From contig NZ_JAHKPH010000014.1 of the NCBI RefSeq assembly GCF_018860385.1, positions 94,485 through 158,484 of the forward strand: a stretch of 64,000 nt of DNA. Reading direction: 5' to 3'. This DNA is from Reinekea forsetii. GTDB taxonomy: Bacteria; Pseudomonadota; Gammaproteobacteria; Pseudomonadales; Natronospirillaceae. The notes below the pieces were generated by a model. It searched no databases. It was given only the letters and a program-made list of their open reading frames with translations, and was not told the origin of the DNA. This document shows, piece after piece, positions 36,318 to 46,528 of this stretch. A program made the translations under genes and the position numbers. The stretch's first letter is position 1; every line of letters starts with the position of its first letter.

Positions 36318-38200
36318 GCGCTTTGCTTACTGGCGTTGTGTTTCTTGATATGAATATAAAGCATTGAAATCGCCGCTGGCGTAACGCCTTGTATTCGAGA
36401 TGCTTGCGCCAATGTTTCCGGCTGAACTTGCTTCAATTTTTGCTTCACCTCGTTGGAAAGCCCACCTACATTGTCTAAATCTAATGTTTCTGGCAGCTTA
36501 GTGTTTTCATGGCGACGCATGCTTTCAATTTCTTCTTGCTGGCGAGAAATATAGCCTTCATATTTTGCCGCAATCTCAACTTGCTCGGCGGCATCAATCG
36601 AAAGTGGAGCATCTGGTGCGGCCGCTTGCTCTATGTCGCTGTAGGTGAGCTCAGGTCGTTTGAGGAGATCGGCTAAGCTAAATTCTTTCTTCAAAGGCTG
36701 TGGCAGCTTTTCAGATAACACGGCCGCTTGCTCTGTTTTAGGCTGAATAAAGGTAGTTCGCAATCGGGCTTGCTCAGCGGCAATGGCATCTTGTTTCGCA
36801 CTGAATGCAGCCCAACGAGCATCATCGACTAAGCCTAACTGACGGCCGGTTTCGGTTAATCGCGCATCGGCGTTATCTTCACGTAACAGCAAGCGGTGTT
36901 CGGCTCTGCTGGTAAACATGCGATAAGGCTCTAAGGTACCCATGGTAATGAGATCGTCGACCAACACGCCAATGTAGGCTTCATCTCTTCTTGGGTACCA
37001 GGTTTCTTGTCCTTGCGCTTTGCGAGCGGCATTTAAACCCGCCAATAAGCCTTGCGCACCGGCTTCTTCATAGCCAGTGGTTCCGTTAATTTGGCCCGCA
37101 AAGAACAAATTAGCGATGTATTTGGTTTCTAAAGAATGTTTTAAATCTTGTGGGTTAAAATAATCGTACTCGATGGCATAACCAGGACGAGTAATATGGG
37201 CATTTTCAAAACCTTTCATGGTGCGTATAAATTGCACCTGCACATCAAACGGAAGACTCGTTGAAATACCGTTCGGGTATAACTCGTAGGTGGTTAAACC
37301 TTCTGGCTCGACAAATATTTGGTGGCTGTTTTTATCTGCAAAGCGAGTGACTTTATCTTCGATAGACGGGCAATAGCGTGGTCCGATGCCTTCAATCTCG
37401 CCGGCAAACATGGGCGATTTGTCTAAATTATTACGAATAATGTCGTGTGTTTCTTCGCTGGTGTTGGTGATATAGCAACTCACTTGCTCGGGATGCTGAT
37501 CAACTGAACCCATATAAGACATAACCGCTGGCTTTTCATCACCGGGCTGCTCGATCATTTTACTAAAATCTACCGAGCGAGCATCGATACGCGCCGGCGT
37601 ACCGGTTTTTAAACGGCCCACATTAAATGGCAATTCTCGCAACCGCTCTGATAGCGAATTACTGGGTGCATCGCCCATGCGGCCACCGGAATAATTTTGC
37701 ATACCGACGTGTATTTTTCCGCCTAAGAATGTACCCGCGGTTAAAACCACGGCTTTAGCGCGAATACGAATACCCGTTTGCGTGACGGCACCCACGACCT
37801 GATCACCTTCTAAGATCAAATCATCGGCGGCCTGTGAAAACACCTCTAAGTTCTCTTGATGTTCAACAATGTGGCGGATAGCGGCTTTATACAAAGCCCG
37901 GTCGGCTTGGGCGCGGGTTGCTCGAACAGCCGGACCTTTTCGGGAGTTTAAAACTCGCCACTGAATACCTGCGTAATCGGTAGCCGTAGCCATAGCGCCA
38001 CCAAGGGCATCAATTTCTTTAACAAGATGGCTTTTACCTATACCGCCAATCGCCGGGTTACACGACATAACCCCAACCGTTTCGATGTTATGGGTCAATA
38101 ACAGTGTTTGACTGCCCGCACGCGCCGCAGCTAATGCCGCTTCTGTTCCGGCATGACCGCCGCCGATCACAATTACATCGTACTGTTTTGGAAAATCCAC
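36314..38200 (-). CDS. mnmG: tRNA uridine-5-carboxymethylaminomethyl(34) synthesis enzyme MnmG
   Basis: FAD-dependent enzyme working with MnmE to modify the wobble uridine of several tRNAs. FAD-binding [20 protein letters not shown] at the N-terminus; conserved [20 protein letters not shown]; the second conserved cysteine region [10 protein letters not shown]; the C-terminal MnmE-interacting helical domain. I choose the GTG at 38200 ([11 protein letters not shown], 628 residues, close to E. coli's 629), six bases after an AGG, over the TTG at 38212. First gene of the run into rsmG-parA-parB. Confidence 0.96.
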   Translation of the reverse strand: MDFPKQYDVIVIGGGHAGTEAALAAARAGSQTLLLTHNIETVGVMSCNPAIGGIGKSHLVKEIDALGGAMATATDYAGIQWRVLNSRKGPAVRATRAQADRALYKAAIRHIVEHQENLEVFSQAADDLILEGDQVVGAVTQTGIRIRAKAVVLTAGTFLGGKIHVGMQNYSGGRMGDAPSNSLSERLRELPFNVGRLKTGTPARIDARSVDFSKMIEQPGDEKPAVMSYMGSVDQHPEQVSCYITNTSEETHDIIRNNLDKSPMFAGEIEGIGPRYCPSIEDKVTRFADKNSHQIFVEPEGLTTYELYPNGISTSLPFDVQVQFIRTMKGFENAHITRPGYAIEYDYFNPQDLKHSLETKYIANLFFAGQINGTTGYEEAGAQGLLAGLNAARKAQGQETWYPRRDEAYIGVLVDDLITMGTLEPYRMFTSRAEHRLLLREDNADARLTETGRQLGLVDDARWAAFSAKQDAIAAEQARLRTTFIQPKTEQAAVLSEKLPQPLKKEFSLADLLKRPELTYSDIEQAAAPDAPLSIDAAEQVEIAAKYEGYISRQQEEIESMRRHENTKLPETLDLDNVGGLSNEVKQKLKQVQPETLAQASRIQGVTPAAISMLYIHIKKHNASKQSA

Positions 38201-38264
38201 CACACACCTCAACTCAATTACGATTGATCAATTATCAATCAATGCCACACTAAAAGGGTGCGCG

Positions 38265-38295
38265 ATTATACGTGCTTTTACCCCCCTATGCTATA
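38265..38295 (-). promoter_or_regulatory. Probable mnmG promoter
   Basis: A perfect TATAAT on the minus strand at 38265-38270, with a weak -35 (TAGCAT) 17 bases further upstream. It is about 65 bases before the chosen mnmG start. The weak -35 lowers confidence. Confidence 0.5.
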
Positions 38296-38375
38296 CACCT
38301 AATGGCTTTTCACTGCGCATTCAAAAATGCCGACTATACTGACCTTAAAATGCAGTAACCACAGGTAACTTTAAT

Positions 38376-39755
38376 ATGCGCCTCACCCTTCAAGCGTCTT
38401 TTATCACGCTGATTCTTTCACTTTTTAGCCAACTTGCTATGGCGAATGGAAACTTACTTTTAGCGACCGATTTATCGGATGACTATTTAAATTTTCGGCC
38501 CGATCTACGTTTAATCGCGACGAATGGCCTCAATCGCTTACAAGATTACAATGTTGCCAATGCAAAAACACAAGTACGCCCTAATTCAGAAGAGGCAATT
38601 GCGGCAATGATCGACGCCGCGAGCAGTGCAAATTTAGACGCATTAGCGGTGGTAACGCTCTACACCCCAAAGCGTCGCCAAGCAACGGTTACCGTTTCAT
38701 TATACAGCGTCGCAACGGGTGAGTTAATTATTCAGCGCGCTTTAGAGTTTCGCTTTAAAGAGATGACCGCATTATTAGCTCAATTAGAGAATGAGCTACC
38801 TCTGATGTTAAAGCGTGAGTTTCGCGAATTAGGCTCTGTGGTTAAGATCACCAACGACCAGGTTTATTTTGACTTAGGTAAAAACGCCGATGTGGCTGTA
38901 GGGCAAGTATACAAAGTATTTCGACGTGGTGCAGAAATTAAAGACCGCAGTGGCGATAGCTTTGGTTTCGTAGATGAACAAACGGGCATCATTGAAGTGA
39001 CCGAAGTGAGTTCAATTTATGCCGTCGCTGACATAAGCCTCGGGCGATTAAGCATTAAAGCAAACGACTGGGTAGAGTTAGCAGAGCCCGGCATTCAAAC
39101 CCGCGGCCAAGTATTGTCAAAATTAGACGAACAAATTGCAGTGAATATTGGTCATAAAGCCGGTGTCGTTCCGGGTGCTTACTTTGCGGTTTACAAAGAC
39201 ATCAAAGAAATTGACGAAGATGAAGCATTTCGCGAAATCATTGGCCGCATTCGCATTACAGAAGTAGATGCTAACAGTGCGCGGGGCGAAATTGCACGCA
39301 GTGATCACTACCATTTAGCGAAAGCTCTCATTGAAGAAGGTGACTACATTGATGAAATTAGTTACCTACATCGAAACCAGATTATCTTTAGTCAAACGAG
39401 TTTCGGTGTCTTAGGAGAAACAGATTCTAAGTGGTCGCTCGGGCTAAACCTAGAGTCGGCTTTCAGCACAGATATGTCGTTCCGATTCAAAGGCAGCTAT
39501 GGCGATAACTGGTATGTGAGTGCCGGATTAAATAATGCATTGAATCACGCCGAAAGTTTTCGTTATGGGTTAGATATTATGTATGGTGCCGATGGTGTAG
39601 GCACTTACATGTTCGCCGATGCGAACCTTCCTACACCGCTCGATAAATACGTGCTGTTTGCCATTGAGGCCGGTTACTTACTGGGCGCTAATGAAGATGT
39701 CGAAGGCCTGAGTGTTGGGTTAAACGCGAAAATTGGCATGGGCAGTCTGTTTTAA
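38376..39755 (+). CDS. Exported envelope protein of unknown function (FlgT-like architecture)
   Basis: A 459-residue protein with a Sec signal peptide (cut near AMA-NG). The N-terminal half resembles a periplasmic domain that measures or binds (residues 25-150). Two similar beta domains follow, each with a VGQVYKVFR- or VPGAYFAVYKDI-type strand after a turn and an exit segment IIEVTEVSSIYAVADI or RIRITEVDANSARGEI; this duplicated design recalls the C-terminal domains of flagellar FlgT, but no flagellar genes are nearby. The last 110 residues are rich in alternating, aromatic strands (SLGLNLESAFSTDMSFRFKG) and may form a small barrel or surface domain. Divergent from mnmG. Confidence 0.7.
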   Translation: MRLTLQASFITLILSLFSQLAMANGNLLLATDLSDDYLNFRPDLRLIATNGLNRLQDYNVANAKTQVRPNSEEAIAAMIDAASSANLDALAVVTLYTPKRRQATVTVSLYSVATGELIIQRALEFRFKEMTALLAQLENELPLMLKREFRELGSVVKITNDQVYFDLGKNADVAVGQVYKVFRRGAEIKDRSGDSFGFVDEQTGIIEVTEVSSIYAVADISLGRLSIKANDWVELAEPGIQTRGQVLSKLDEQIAVNIGHKAGVVPGAYFAVYKDIKEIDEDEAFREIIGRIRITEVDANSARGEIARSDHYHLAKALIEEGDYIDEISYLHRNQIIFSQTSFGVLGETDSKWSLGLNLESAFSTDMSFRFKGSYGDNWYVSAGLNNALNHAESFRYGLDIMYGADGVGTYMFADANLPTPLDKYVLFAIEAGYLLGANEDVEGLSVGLNAKIGMGSLF

Positions 39756-39773
39756 TCGGGTTGCCTCTTCAAT

Positions 39774-39802
39774 AAAGCCAGCACAACGCGGCTGGCTTTT
39801 TA
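39774..39802. terminator. Bidirectional intrinsic terminator
   Basis: AAAGCCAGC...GCTGGCTTTTT between two convergent genes. The plus-strand side has a T run; the A-rich flank serves the opposite direction. Confidence 0.82.
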
Positions 39803-40774
39803 ATCCGTGTCGTTCTTTGGTGTATTTTCAAAAATCACCGCACTATCGTTAATAAATTGCGCATCCGTAACTGGGCTGTTCGGCACTAAAACCCACGACT
39901 TATATTTATCCGTTACCACCGGGCGAATTTTATCAAACTCTTTATCATCAGAATAATTTTTCACTAGATTGTAAGTTAATACTAAGCCTGCAAACGCGGT
40001 CACCATGCCGATTCGAAGCATTCGCTTTTCTGTAAACACATTAAACGTAATGATCCAAGCACCCATCAATGCAACAGAAAACAGAATAACAGCATCAAGC
40101 AACTCTTTGCTGTACCAATACCCAAAATTGAATATGAGTATGTCTAACAGCTCGCGACCAATATCCAACACCAAAATAAAGAGACACACATTGACCAAGT
40201 TTTCTATAAACAGCCATTGATGTCGAACGGCTTTAGCTAACAAACTCAATATCAAACAGACCACCAGTACACCGGCACCCGCTTGAAAAAAACTCATGAC
40301 ATAATCGGCTGCTTCTATCTCGACTATTTTGGTGGCATAGTCTTGGTACATTAAATTCAGCAACGATAGAATCAATAAACCAAAGACGACCAGCGGCTTT
40401 TTAAACCACACAACCCAACCATTGTCGGGCACAATCTTCTGCGCTTTTGGAACAGAACGTGTTGAATCAACTACTCGGATTCGACTGTGACCAAGCTTAA
40501 TTTCATCGCCAGAATGTATATCTAAAATAGACAAAACAGTCTTGGATTTAGCTGATTTCTTAACCAACAAGGACCCATTCACCGTGCCTTGATCGACCAC
40601 TCGGAAAGTACCATCTTCGTTAAGACTAATTTCAAGATGCTTAGCATCAATGGTTTCATCGGCTAGGCGTAAGTCGTTTTCATAACTTCTACCGATGCTA
40701 ACGCGATCTTGATCGAATCGCTCATAAGAAATCACCTCTCCTTTTTTATTAAGTACTTCAATTACTGTGGCCAT
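39800..40774 (-). CDS. FHA-domain membrane protein
   Basis: A 324-residue protein with an N-terminal forkhead-associated domain that would bind phosphothreonine: VSIGRSYENDLRLADE, then KHLEISL and VVDQGTVNGSLLV. Four or five membrane helices follow (WFKKPLVVFGLLILSLLNLM to MVTAFAGLVLTYNLV). Its start lies inside the end of the upstream serine protease gene (13 bases overlap), so both are made together. Could recruit a phosphorylated partner to the membrane; the kinase-like protein at 47450-49288 is the only kinase candidate in the window. Confidence 0.85.
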   Translation of the reverse strand: MATVIEVLNKKGEVISYERFDQDRVSIGRSYENDLRLADETIDAKHLEISLNEDGTFRVVDQGTVNGSLLVKKSAKSKTVLSILDIHSGDEIKLGHSRIRVVDSTRSVPKAQKIVPDNGWVVWFKKPLVVFGLLILSLLNLMYQDYATKIVEIEAADYVMSFFQAGAGVLVVCLILSLLAKAVRHQWLFIENLVNVCLFILVLDIGRELLDILIFNFGYWYSKELLDAVILFSVALMGAWIITFNVFTEKRMLRIGMVTAFAGLVLTYNLVKNYSDDKEFDKIRPVVTDKYKSWVLVPNSPVTDAQFINDSAVIFENTPKNDTD

Positions 40775-42036
40775 TGCACGTCCTCAGTAAATGATTCCAA
40801 AAATGCCAGGGCCGATTGTTGGCTCACTCCTGAAACGGTGAGGTGACTGACCAAGGCAAAATCGTCTCGCTTAGCCAATCTAAAATAGAGAACATCGTAG
40901 AGCTCTGGAAACTGAGTATATTGTCTTGCGCAAAAAAATGACTTCGCAATGCCAGAGGTAGAGTCATTGCTATTTATTTGAGTGAAATCTTCATGGCATT
41001 GATAAGCGGATACATCTTTAAATGTAACTCGATTATCGGCTCGCCAATCCAACCGACCTTGTAAGAAGTGATCAAATTGTGCCCGCGACAGAGCTTGGCC
41101 ATCGTACCAGTTAAACTGATACCCCAAACTGCCTGTGGTCATACCACCGTTGATGTAAATATTGTCGGTTAACGAACAACCCTTTGTAACAGCAACGATG
41201 AGCAACTCATCCACTTCATCGCGTGATGAGTTCCCCCAGCATGACACCAAGCCTTTAACATCCCCAATCACCTGAGCTTGCCCTAGTGTGTCGATATCAC
41301 GCGGGTAAGTTAGAAAATCGTTCAGTAATTTTGATTGGCTGGCCAGTAACTGCGCCTGCGCACGCTCGGCCATTTTTTCTGGCAAAATCACTTCTTGGTT
41401 AGCTAAGAAGCGGGTTAGTTTTTTGGCGGGCACCAAAAAGCTAACCTGGTTTCCAGAAGTCGCGACATTAATACCGGTCAATTCACCCGAGGCATTAAAA
41501 ACCGGTCCTCCACTCATACCAGGGTTAATAGAGCCTGAAAAATGAATACGGTGGTAATAGGCTGTATCGGCCAATCCATTATAAGTGCCTGGCACGACCG
41601 TCATACCTAGATCGTGGGGGTTCCCGACGGCAAAAATTTCCGTGCCTTGAATGGGTTCTTCATCGGCTATCCTAATAGGCGTGCCCAGAGAAACATCAGA
41701 CGTTAGCAATGCCAAATCATTTACGATGTCAAAATCGACCACCTTTACCGCAATAGGCTCGCCGTTTTCAGGAATGATCATAACCCGATACTTCTCCGGC
41801 TTTGACACAAAGGCCGACACTACGTGGTAGTTCGTGGCTACCGTTGTGTCGTTGTGTACTACAAAACCTGAGCCAATAGAGGTACGGCTGTCGGACTCAA
41901 TATCGACAACCTTTATCTGATAAATGCGGCTTCGAAATTCTTTGAAAATTTCATCCGCCGTATAAGCATGTACCCAAGCCAGCTGACACAATAAAACAAT
42001 GAAGCACCATCGAATCGCTGCTCTAAAAGAGTTCAT
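40762..42036 (-). CDS. Exported trypsin-like serine protease
   Basis: A 424-residue protein with a signal peptide (cut at VHA-YT). The protease domain (residues 35-215) has the catalytic His in ATNYHVVSAF, Asp in VNDLALLTSD and Ser in INPGMSGGPVFN, as in DegP/HtrA-type proteases. There is no PDZ domain; instead a C-terminal region of about 200 residues with seven cysteines follows, of unknown fold. Three bases after the Lon-like gene and overlapping the FHA gene: a three-gene operon that suggests a shared proteolytic stress function. Confidence 0.88.
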   Translation of the reverse strand: MNSFRAAIRWCFIVLLCQLAWVHAYTADEIFKEFRSRIYQIKVVDIESDSRTSIGSGFVVHNDTTVATNYHVVSAFVSKPEKYRVMIIPENGEPIAVKVVDFDIVNDLALLTSDVSLGTPIRIADEEPIQGTEIFAVGNPHDLGMTVVPGTYNGLADTAYYHRIHFSGSINPGMSGGPVFNASGELTGINVATSGNQVSFLVPAKKLTRFLANQEVILPEKMAERAQAQLLASQSKLLNDFLTYPRDIDTLGQAQVIGDVKGLVSCWGNSSRDEVDELLIVAVTKGCSLTDNIYINGGMTTGSLGYQFNWYDGQALSRAQFDHFLQGRLDWRADNRVTFKDVSAYQCHEDFTQINSNDSTSGIAKSFFCARQYTQFPELYDVLYFRLAKRDDFALVSHLTVSGVSQQSALAFLESFTEDVQWPQ

Positions 42037-42039
42037 TGG

Positions 42040-44430
42040 CTACTCTTCTTCTGCTTCTTGGTACAGTTCACACAGTGTTTTTAATTCAGTCTGCGCTTTA
42101 CCATTGACGGAATCGGCTGGGAACTCTAGTTTTTCGTTAGGGCTGCCAGGCTCTAAGTTAGAAAGCAAACGAATGGCTTGGTATACGTGCGAAACCGCCC
42201 ATATCGTAAACTGCTCCGCTTTTACGGCTTCAACTACTTCGGGTGACAACATGAGGTGTTTAACGTTGTCGGCCGGCACAATGACGCCGTGCTCACCATT
42301 TAAACCACGTAATTGGCAAAGCTTGAAAAAGCCTTCAATTTTTTCATTAACGCCACCAATGGCTTGAACTTCACCCAATTGATTCATAGAGCCGGTAATA
42401 GCAATACTTTGTTTTATGGGTACCTGTGCGATGGCCGAAATTAATGAGCAATACTCTGCCACCGTGGCGCTGTCACCATCGATATAGCCATAGCTTTGCT
42501 CCATGGCAATGTGCGCCGACAATGTCAGTGGAAAACGACGGCCAAACTCATGCCCTAGAAACCCGCTTAAAATCATCACGCCTTTACTGTGCAACGATTG
42601 ACCGAGCTCAACTTCGCGCTCAATATCAACCACGCCTTTGCCACCGACATGCACAGTGGAAGTAATACGCGCCGGCGAACCAAAGCGGCTTTCGCCAATC
42701 TCCATGACCGTTAGGCCATTGATGCACCCGACTCGTTCGCCATCGGTATCAATTAAGATGGTGCCCTCTTCTATTTCACTGAGCATCTGATCCGCTATTC
42801 GGCCATTACGATACTCCGCAGCTTCTAGGGCTTGCTGTATGTGTTGCTCGGTAATAAATTCAGATTGATCATGCCCACTGATAAAATCGGCCTCGGCAAA
42901 CACTTTAAATAATCGCACTATTCGAGCTGATATTCGCTGCTGATGTTCGGATTCACGCAAACTGTATTCTATTAAGCGCTCTAAGGCGTTTCGAGTCAGC
43001 GGCTTAAAGTTTTTTTCTTCGCCGTAATCTTTTATACGTAAAATCAAGTTATCGACCGTGTTACGAGTACGCGGTATAAAGCTATCGAAATCTACCGGTA
43101 CACGAAACAGCTCCATAAACTCTGGGTCCCACTCTTGCAATTGATAATATATTTCGCGCGAGCCGAGTAAAATTACTTTAACATCTAGATCGATCGATTG
43201 GGGGCTGAGTGTTATTGAGTGCATGAGCGTTGCATCGGAAAAAGGCATTTCCATTTTTAGCTCTTTTGATTTCAATGCCAGTTTTAAGGCATCGTATGCA
43301 AAAGGCTCTTGCAATAATTTTTCGGCATCCAAAATCAAATAGCCGCCATTGGCTTTTAATAAACTACCGGCACGAATCAGTTGAAAGTTTGTATTGGGAA
43401 TTCCTTGCTGGGTTGTATATTCAATGCGGCCAAACAGGTTTTGATAGGTTGGCAGCATTTCATAGACAACTGGTGCGCCTTCGTTGGCTTCATGCTGCAC
43501 CATCAAGTTGGGCTTTAACCATCGTTCTATTGTGGCACGACGCTCTTGATCAGAAGTTGCATCGGTAATAGATTCTTCAATAAACAAATCAACAATCAAT
43601 TTCGGTAAATGATTTTTAATTTCGCGAATAAATCGAAGTACGCTTAACAGGCTTTTGTTTTTTACTTCGAGTTCTTTCAACAAGGGTTTAATCGCTTGTT
43701 GAACCGTTGTAATGTTAAGCTGTCGAAAATCTTCTGAGCTTTTACGCCGCCATGTAGGCAATTCTAAAACCTGTTCATTTAAAAAGCCTTCGATCGCATT
43801 AATACGGTCTTGAAATGAGGTACGTTGCTCTTCGGGCAGTTGTGCAAACTCTGTATCGTCGAGCGCTTTGCCATTCACTACGGGCAATAACATCACGGAA
43901 CCACCATCGGCGATGACGGCCACTTCTTTTTCATTGGCGAAACGCTCGACTACTTTTAAAGCGGCGTCGTAGCGTTTATTAAATTCTTTATCTATGCCGG
44001 TGCGCTTGCGTTGATAAGTTGGGTTTTCAAACGCGGCCGGAAAAGTATCCATCAAATCGCTAATGAACTGATCGATTGATTCTTTAAGCTTATTACCCTG
44101 ACCCGCAGGCATCTCTAGGGCGTAGGGCTCTCGGGTTACTTCAAAGTTATTTATATAGGCCCATTCACTGGGTGCGGGCTGACTGTCGGCCAGCTCTTTG
44201 ACGTATTTAGAGACCAGTGAGTTTCGGCCGGTGCCGGAATCTCCCATCACATAAAGGTTGTAGCCACCTCCGCGCATGGCGATGCCAAATTCTAACGATT
44301 TTTTGGCTCTGGGCTGGCCTAAAAAGCTCGATTCGCCTTGGACGTCGGCGGTGGTTTGTATGTTTAAGTAGCTTAGATCTACACGGGCGCGCAATGCCTC
44401 GGGGGCGAGCGGATGAACCTTCTCTGTCAT
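42040..44430 (-). CDS. Lon-family ATP-dependent protease (YcbZ-like)
   Basis: About 796 residues. ATP-binding region with MGDSGTGRNSLVSKYV (the Walker A lysine is Arg) and a Walker B-type GGYLILDAEKLL; a C-terminal S16 protease domain with the catalytic Ser in GYIDGDSATVAEYCSL and Lys in GGVNEKIEGFF. This matches the E. coli YcbZ group rather than Lon proper. The ATG at 44430 (MTEKVHPLAPEALRARVDLS) is the likely start; an upstream ATG at 44490 would add 20 residues with no family support. First gene of the operon with the serine protease and FHA protein. Confidence 0.93.
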   Translation of the reverse strand: MTEKVHPLAPEALRARVDLSYLNIQTTADVQGESSFLGQPRAKKSLEFGIAMRGGGYNLYVMGDSGTGRNSLVSKYVKELADSQPAPSEWAYINNFEVTREPYALEMPAGQGNKLKESIDQFISDLMDTFPAAFENPTYQRKRTGIDKEFNKRYDAALKVVERFANEKEVAVIADGGSVMLLPVVNGKALDDTEFAQLPEEQRTSFQDRINAIEGFLNEQVLELPTWRRKSSEDFRQLNITTVQQAIKPLLKELEVKNKSLLSVLRFIREIKNHLPKLIVDLFIEESITDATSDQERRATIERWLKPNLMVQHEANEGAPVVYEMLPTYQNLFGRIEYTTQQGIPNTNFQLIRAGSLLKANGGYLILDAEKLLQEPFAYDALKLALKSKELKMEMPFSDATLMHSITLSPQSIDLDVKVILLGSREIYYQLQEWDPEFMELFRVPVDFDSFIPRTRNTVDNLILRIKDYGEEKNFKPLTRNALERLIEYSLRESEHQQRISARIVRLFKVFAEADFISGHDQSEFITEQHIQQALEAAEYRNGRIADQMLSEIEEGTILIDTDGERVGCINGLTVMEIGESRFGSPARITSTVHVGGKGVVDIEREVELGQSLHSKGVMILSGFLGHEFGRRFPLTLSAHIAMEQSYGYIDGDSATVAEYCSLISAIAQVPIKQSIAITGSMNQLGEVQAIGGVNEKIEGFFKLCQLRGLNGEHGVIVPADNVKHLMLSPEVVEAVKAEQFTIWAVSHVYQAIRLLSNLEPGSPNEKLEFPADSVNGKAQTELKTLCELYQEAEEE

Positions 44431-44588
44431 GTCGTACTCTAGTCTGATAACAATTGCTGACAGTATGGCACAGGTGAGGTTTGAAGGCATAGCTTCAACG
44501 GGTGTTTTGGTGGGTGGTTTGAGTGGGGCTGGGTTTGGTGGTTAGTTTGGGTGGTTTACCTTGTTGGCTGAGGTATGTGGTTGAATTC

Positions 44589-44695
44589 GCCGTGAAGCGG
44601 TAACGGTCTAGCGGGACGCCGTATATACGTCCATGTAGGCTTGGAGACGGCATCCATGCCGTATAACACCCGCTAGTCCGTCACCGCTTCGCGGC
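44589..44695. repeat. 107-base imperfect palindrome (MITE/REP-like)
   Basis: Arms of 27 bases (GCCGTGAAGCGGTAACGG... and its complement ending CACCGCTTCGCGGC) agree at 24 positions. The centre holds another hairpin ACGGCA-TCCA-TGCCGT. A T run directly follows on the plus strand, so it may also act as a terminator after the lipoprotein gene or the Lon operon promoter region. Non-coding. Confidence 0.8.
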
Positions 44696-44709
44696 TTTTT
44701 AACGGCCAG

Positions 44710-45567
44710 TTAGTTATAAACGATTACTGACGCGCCACCATTAACTGAAACTGAGTATCCATTATTTTGCTGGGTAACTTCAGCTTTTGTGCCGTTCGCG
44801 CCATTGACAACCCATGCACCTGACATTTCGTCCGTTTCAAGATCCATTGTTATGGTCTGGGTCGTTTTAGTCGTCACAAACTCGTTGTTTGTTTCAGTGC
44901 CTGCAACAGACAACGCCCAGTCTAGAGTAATGGCGTTTTCTGCTAATCCATAGACTATTGCGCCGTCTAAAGTTGACTCAACATCGGCGTCTTCCCAATA
45001 ATCATAAGCAACCACATTCAGATCTTTAAATTCCATCACGACGCTCATAGTGTCGAATCCCAATTCAGAATTAGAATTTGGATTGTATCCAGTCCAAGAA
45101 AATTCAACATCTACTGAGCCATTTACCGTTTGTTCTTCCCAATCGTCATAACAATTGTTGAACGTAGTATCGAAGCTCATAGAGCCACTTTCTTTTGGCT
45201 CTCCACTACTCGTCACGTCACTTGATGATACGGTAATGGTCATAGAACCTGTGTCGCAATCGAACGACTCTGTTTCTGAATTTCGAGCAGAAAAACTACT
45301 TAATGCTCTTTGGGTTATATCCGAACCTAACGAGCGTGACATGCCGGCATCCATTCCAACCGAATAGCCCGCTTCAGCACTGTCTGATATAGTGGCCGCA
45401 AATTCTGCATCGCTGTCTGTCAGCACGTAAGTTGGAGTTTTCAAAGCAACACTGCTTAAAGAAAACGAAGAGCCTGCACTGCCCTTGCCTTCACCCTCTG
45501 GGTTACAGCCCATTAAGGCTACTGATGCCGCCGTTACTACGAAAAGACTTTTACTTAAAACCTGCAT
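44710..45567 (-). CDS. Predicted lipoprotein, unknown
   Basis: A 285-residue protein with a lipoprotein signal (ASVALMGC, Cys21) and a low-complexity Gly/Ser linker (NPEGEGKGSAGSS). The mature part is beta-rich and acidic with two cysteines (ESFDCDTGSM and NNCYDDWEE), suggesting a disulfide-stabilised surface or periplasmic domain. No family recognised. Monocistronic, followed by the palindrome at 44589-44695. Confidence 0.7.
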   Translation of the reverse strand: MQVLSKSLFVVTAASVALMGCNPEGEGKGSAGSSFSLSSVALKTPTYVLTDSDAEFAATISDSAEAGYSVGMDAGMSRSLGSDITQRALSSFSARNSETESFDCDTGSMTITVSSSDVTSSGEPKESGSMSFDTTFNNCYDDWEEQTVNGSVDVEFSWTGYNPNSNSELGFDTMSVVMEFKDLNVVAYDYWEDADVESTLDGAIVYGLAENAITLDWALSVAGTETNNEFVTTKTTQTITMDLETDEMSGAWVVNGANGTKAEVTQQNNGYSVSVNGGASVIVYN

Positions 45568-45676
45568 TTTATTCCCTTATTTATTGGTGTTAAAAACTTT
45601 TCATCCTTAATATCTAATATTTTCAGCCATCAAGTCAACAGTGATTTGGTCATAAGTTTAATGACTTTCTATAACC

Positions 45677-46528
45677 TTAGACCGAAAACGGATAAGCAAT
45701 GGCTTCATGGTGTTGGTAGCCTTCGACACTGAAATCGTCCATGGTGACCCAGGTTTCCAAGTCTTTTAGCGATTTAATCTCTGGGTTAATAATCAGTTTG
45801 GGCGATGGAAAAGGTTTGCGTTTTAACTGCACGTCGCGCAAGAGTTCAAGCTGGTCTTCGTATATGTGAGCGTTCACTATTTTGTGGTACGCCTTGTCGG
45901 GTTTGAGGCCGGTTATTTGCGCCACAATGGCTAAAAAGAAGAACACCTGTACTTGGTTAAAGTTTAAGCCTAAGGGGACATCGCATGAACGCTGGTAACT
46001 GGTTAGTGAGAGTGTGTCGCCTAATAAGCTGAAGGTGTGGGTATGCATGCAGGGGCGCAAGCAACCCATGTGGAATTCACCTGGGTTATAAAAACTGAGA
46101 ATCTCACCACGATCGTCGATACCTTGGCTTAAGTTGTCGACTATTTTTTTCAACTGATCTACAAAACCGCCGTCGGGTTTGGCCCAAGCTCGGCCTTGCA
46201 CGCCGTATACTCGGCCCATGTCGTCGTTACCTTTGCGGTGTTCATTGGCCAGCCATGCCCTGTTTTCGTTAGCGTTGGCGTCCCATGTTTTTGCTCCAAG
46301 TTTGCGAAAATCGGCGGCGTTGTCGTAGCCACGGATGTAACCTAAAAACTCAGCGATGGCGGCTTTATAAAAACTTTTTCGAGTGGTGATTAAAGGGAAT
46401 TCGTTGTTGCCGACGTTGTATTCTAAATCGGCATTAATTACGGTTAAGCAACGTTTGCCGGTGCGTTTATTTTCTACCCATTGGCCTTCATCTATGATGC
46501 GTTGGCATAAGGCTAAATACTGGTTCAT
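45677..46528 (-). CDS. thyA: Thymidylate synthase
   Basis: Converts dUMP to dTMP with methylenetetrahydrofolate. 283 residues, slightly longer than E. coli's 264. Motifs: [15 protein letters not shown] for substrate binding; the catalytic Cys in [10 protein letters not shown], a variant of the usual LPPCH; and [18 protein letters not shown]. The ATG overlaps the lgt stop codon (ATGA), the usual lgt-thyA arrangement. Confidence 0.96.
   Translation of the reverse strand: MNQYLALCQRIIDEGQWVENKRTGKRCLTVINADLEYNVGNNEFPLITTRKSFYKAAIAEFLGYIRGYDNAADFRKLGAKTWDANANENRAWLANEHRKGNDDMGRVYGVQGRAWAKPDGGFVDQLKKIVDNLSQGIDDRGEILSFYNPGEFHMGCLRPCMHTHTFSLLGDTLSLTSYQRSCDVPLGLNFNQVQVFFFLAIVAQITGLKPDKAYHKIVNAHIYEDQLELLRDVQLKRKPFPSPKLIINPEIKSLKDLETWVTMDDFSVEGYQHHEAIAYPFSV

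Noticed and set aside
38213..38375. Possible oriC upstream of mnmG, since mnmG-rsmG-parAB is near the origin in many bacteria.
   Set aside because: I could not find DnaA boxes (TTATCCACA-like) or an AT-rich unwinding repeat; in related groups the origin lies next to dnaA, outside this window.
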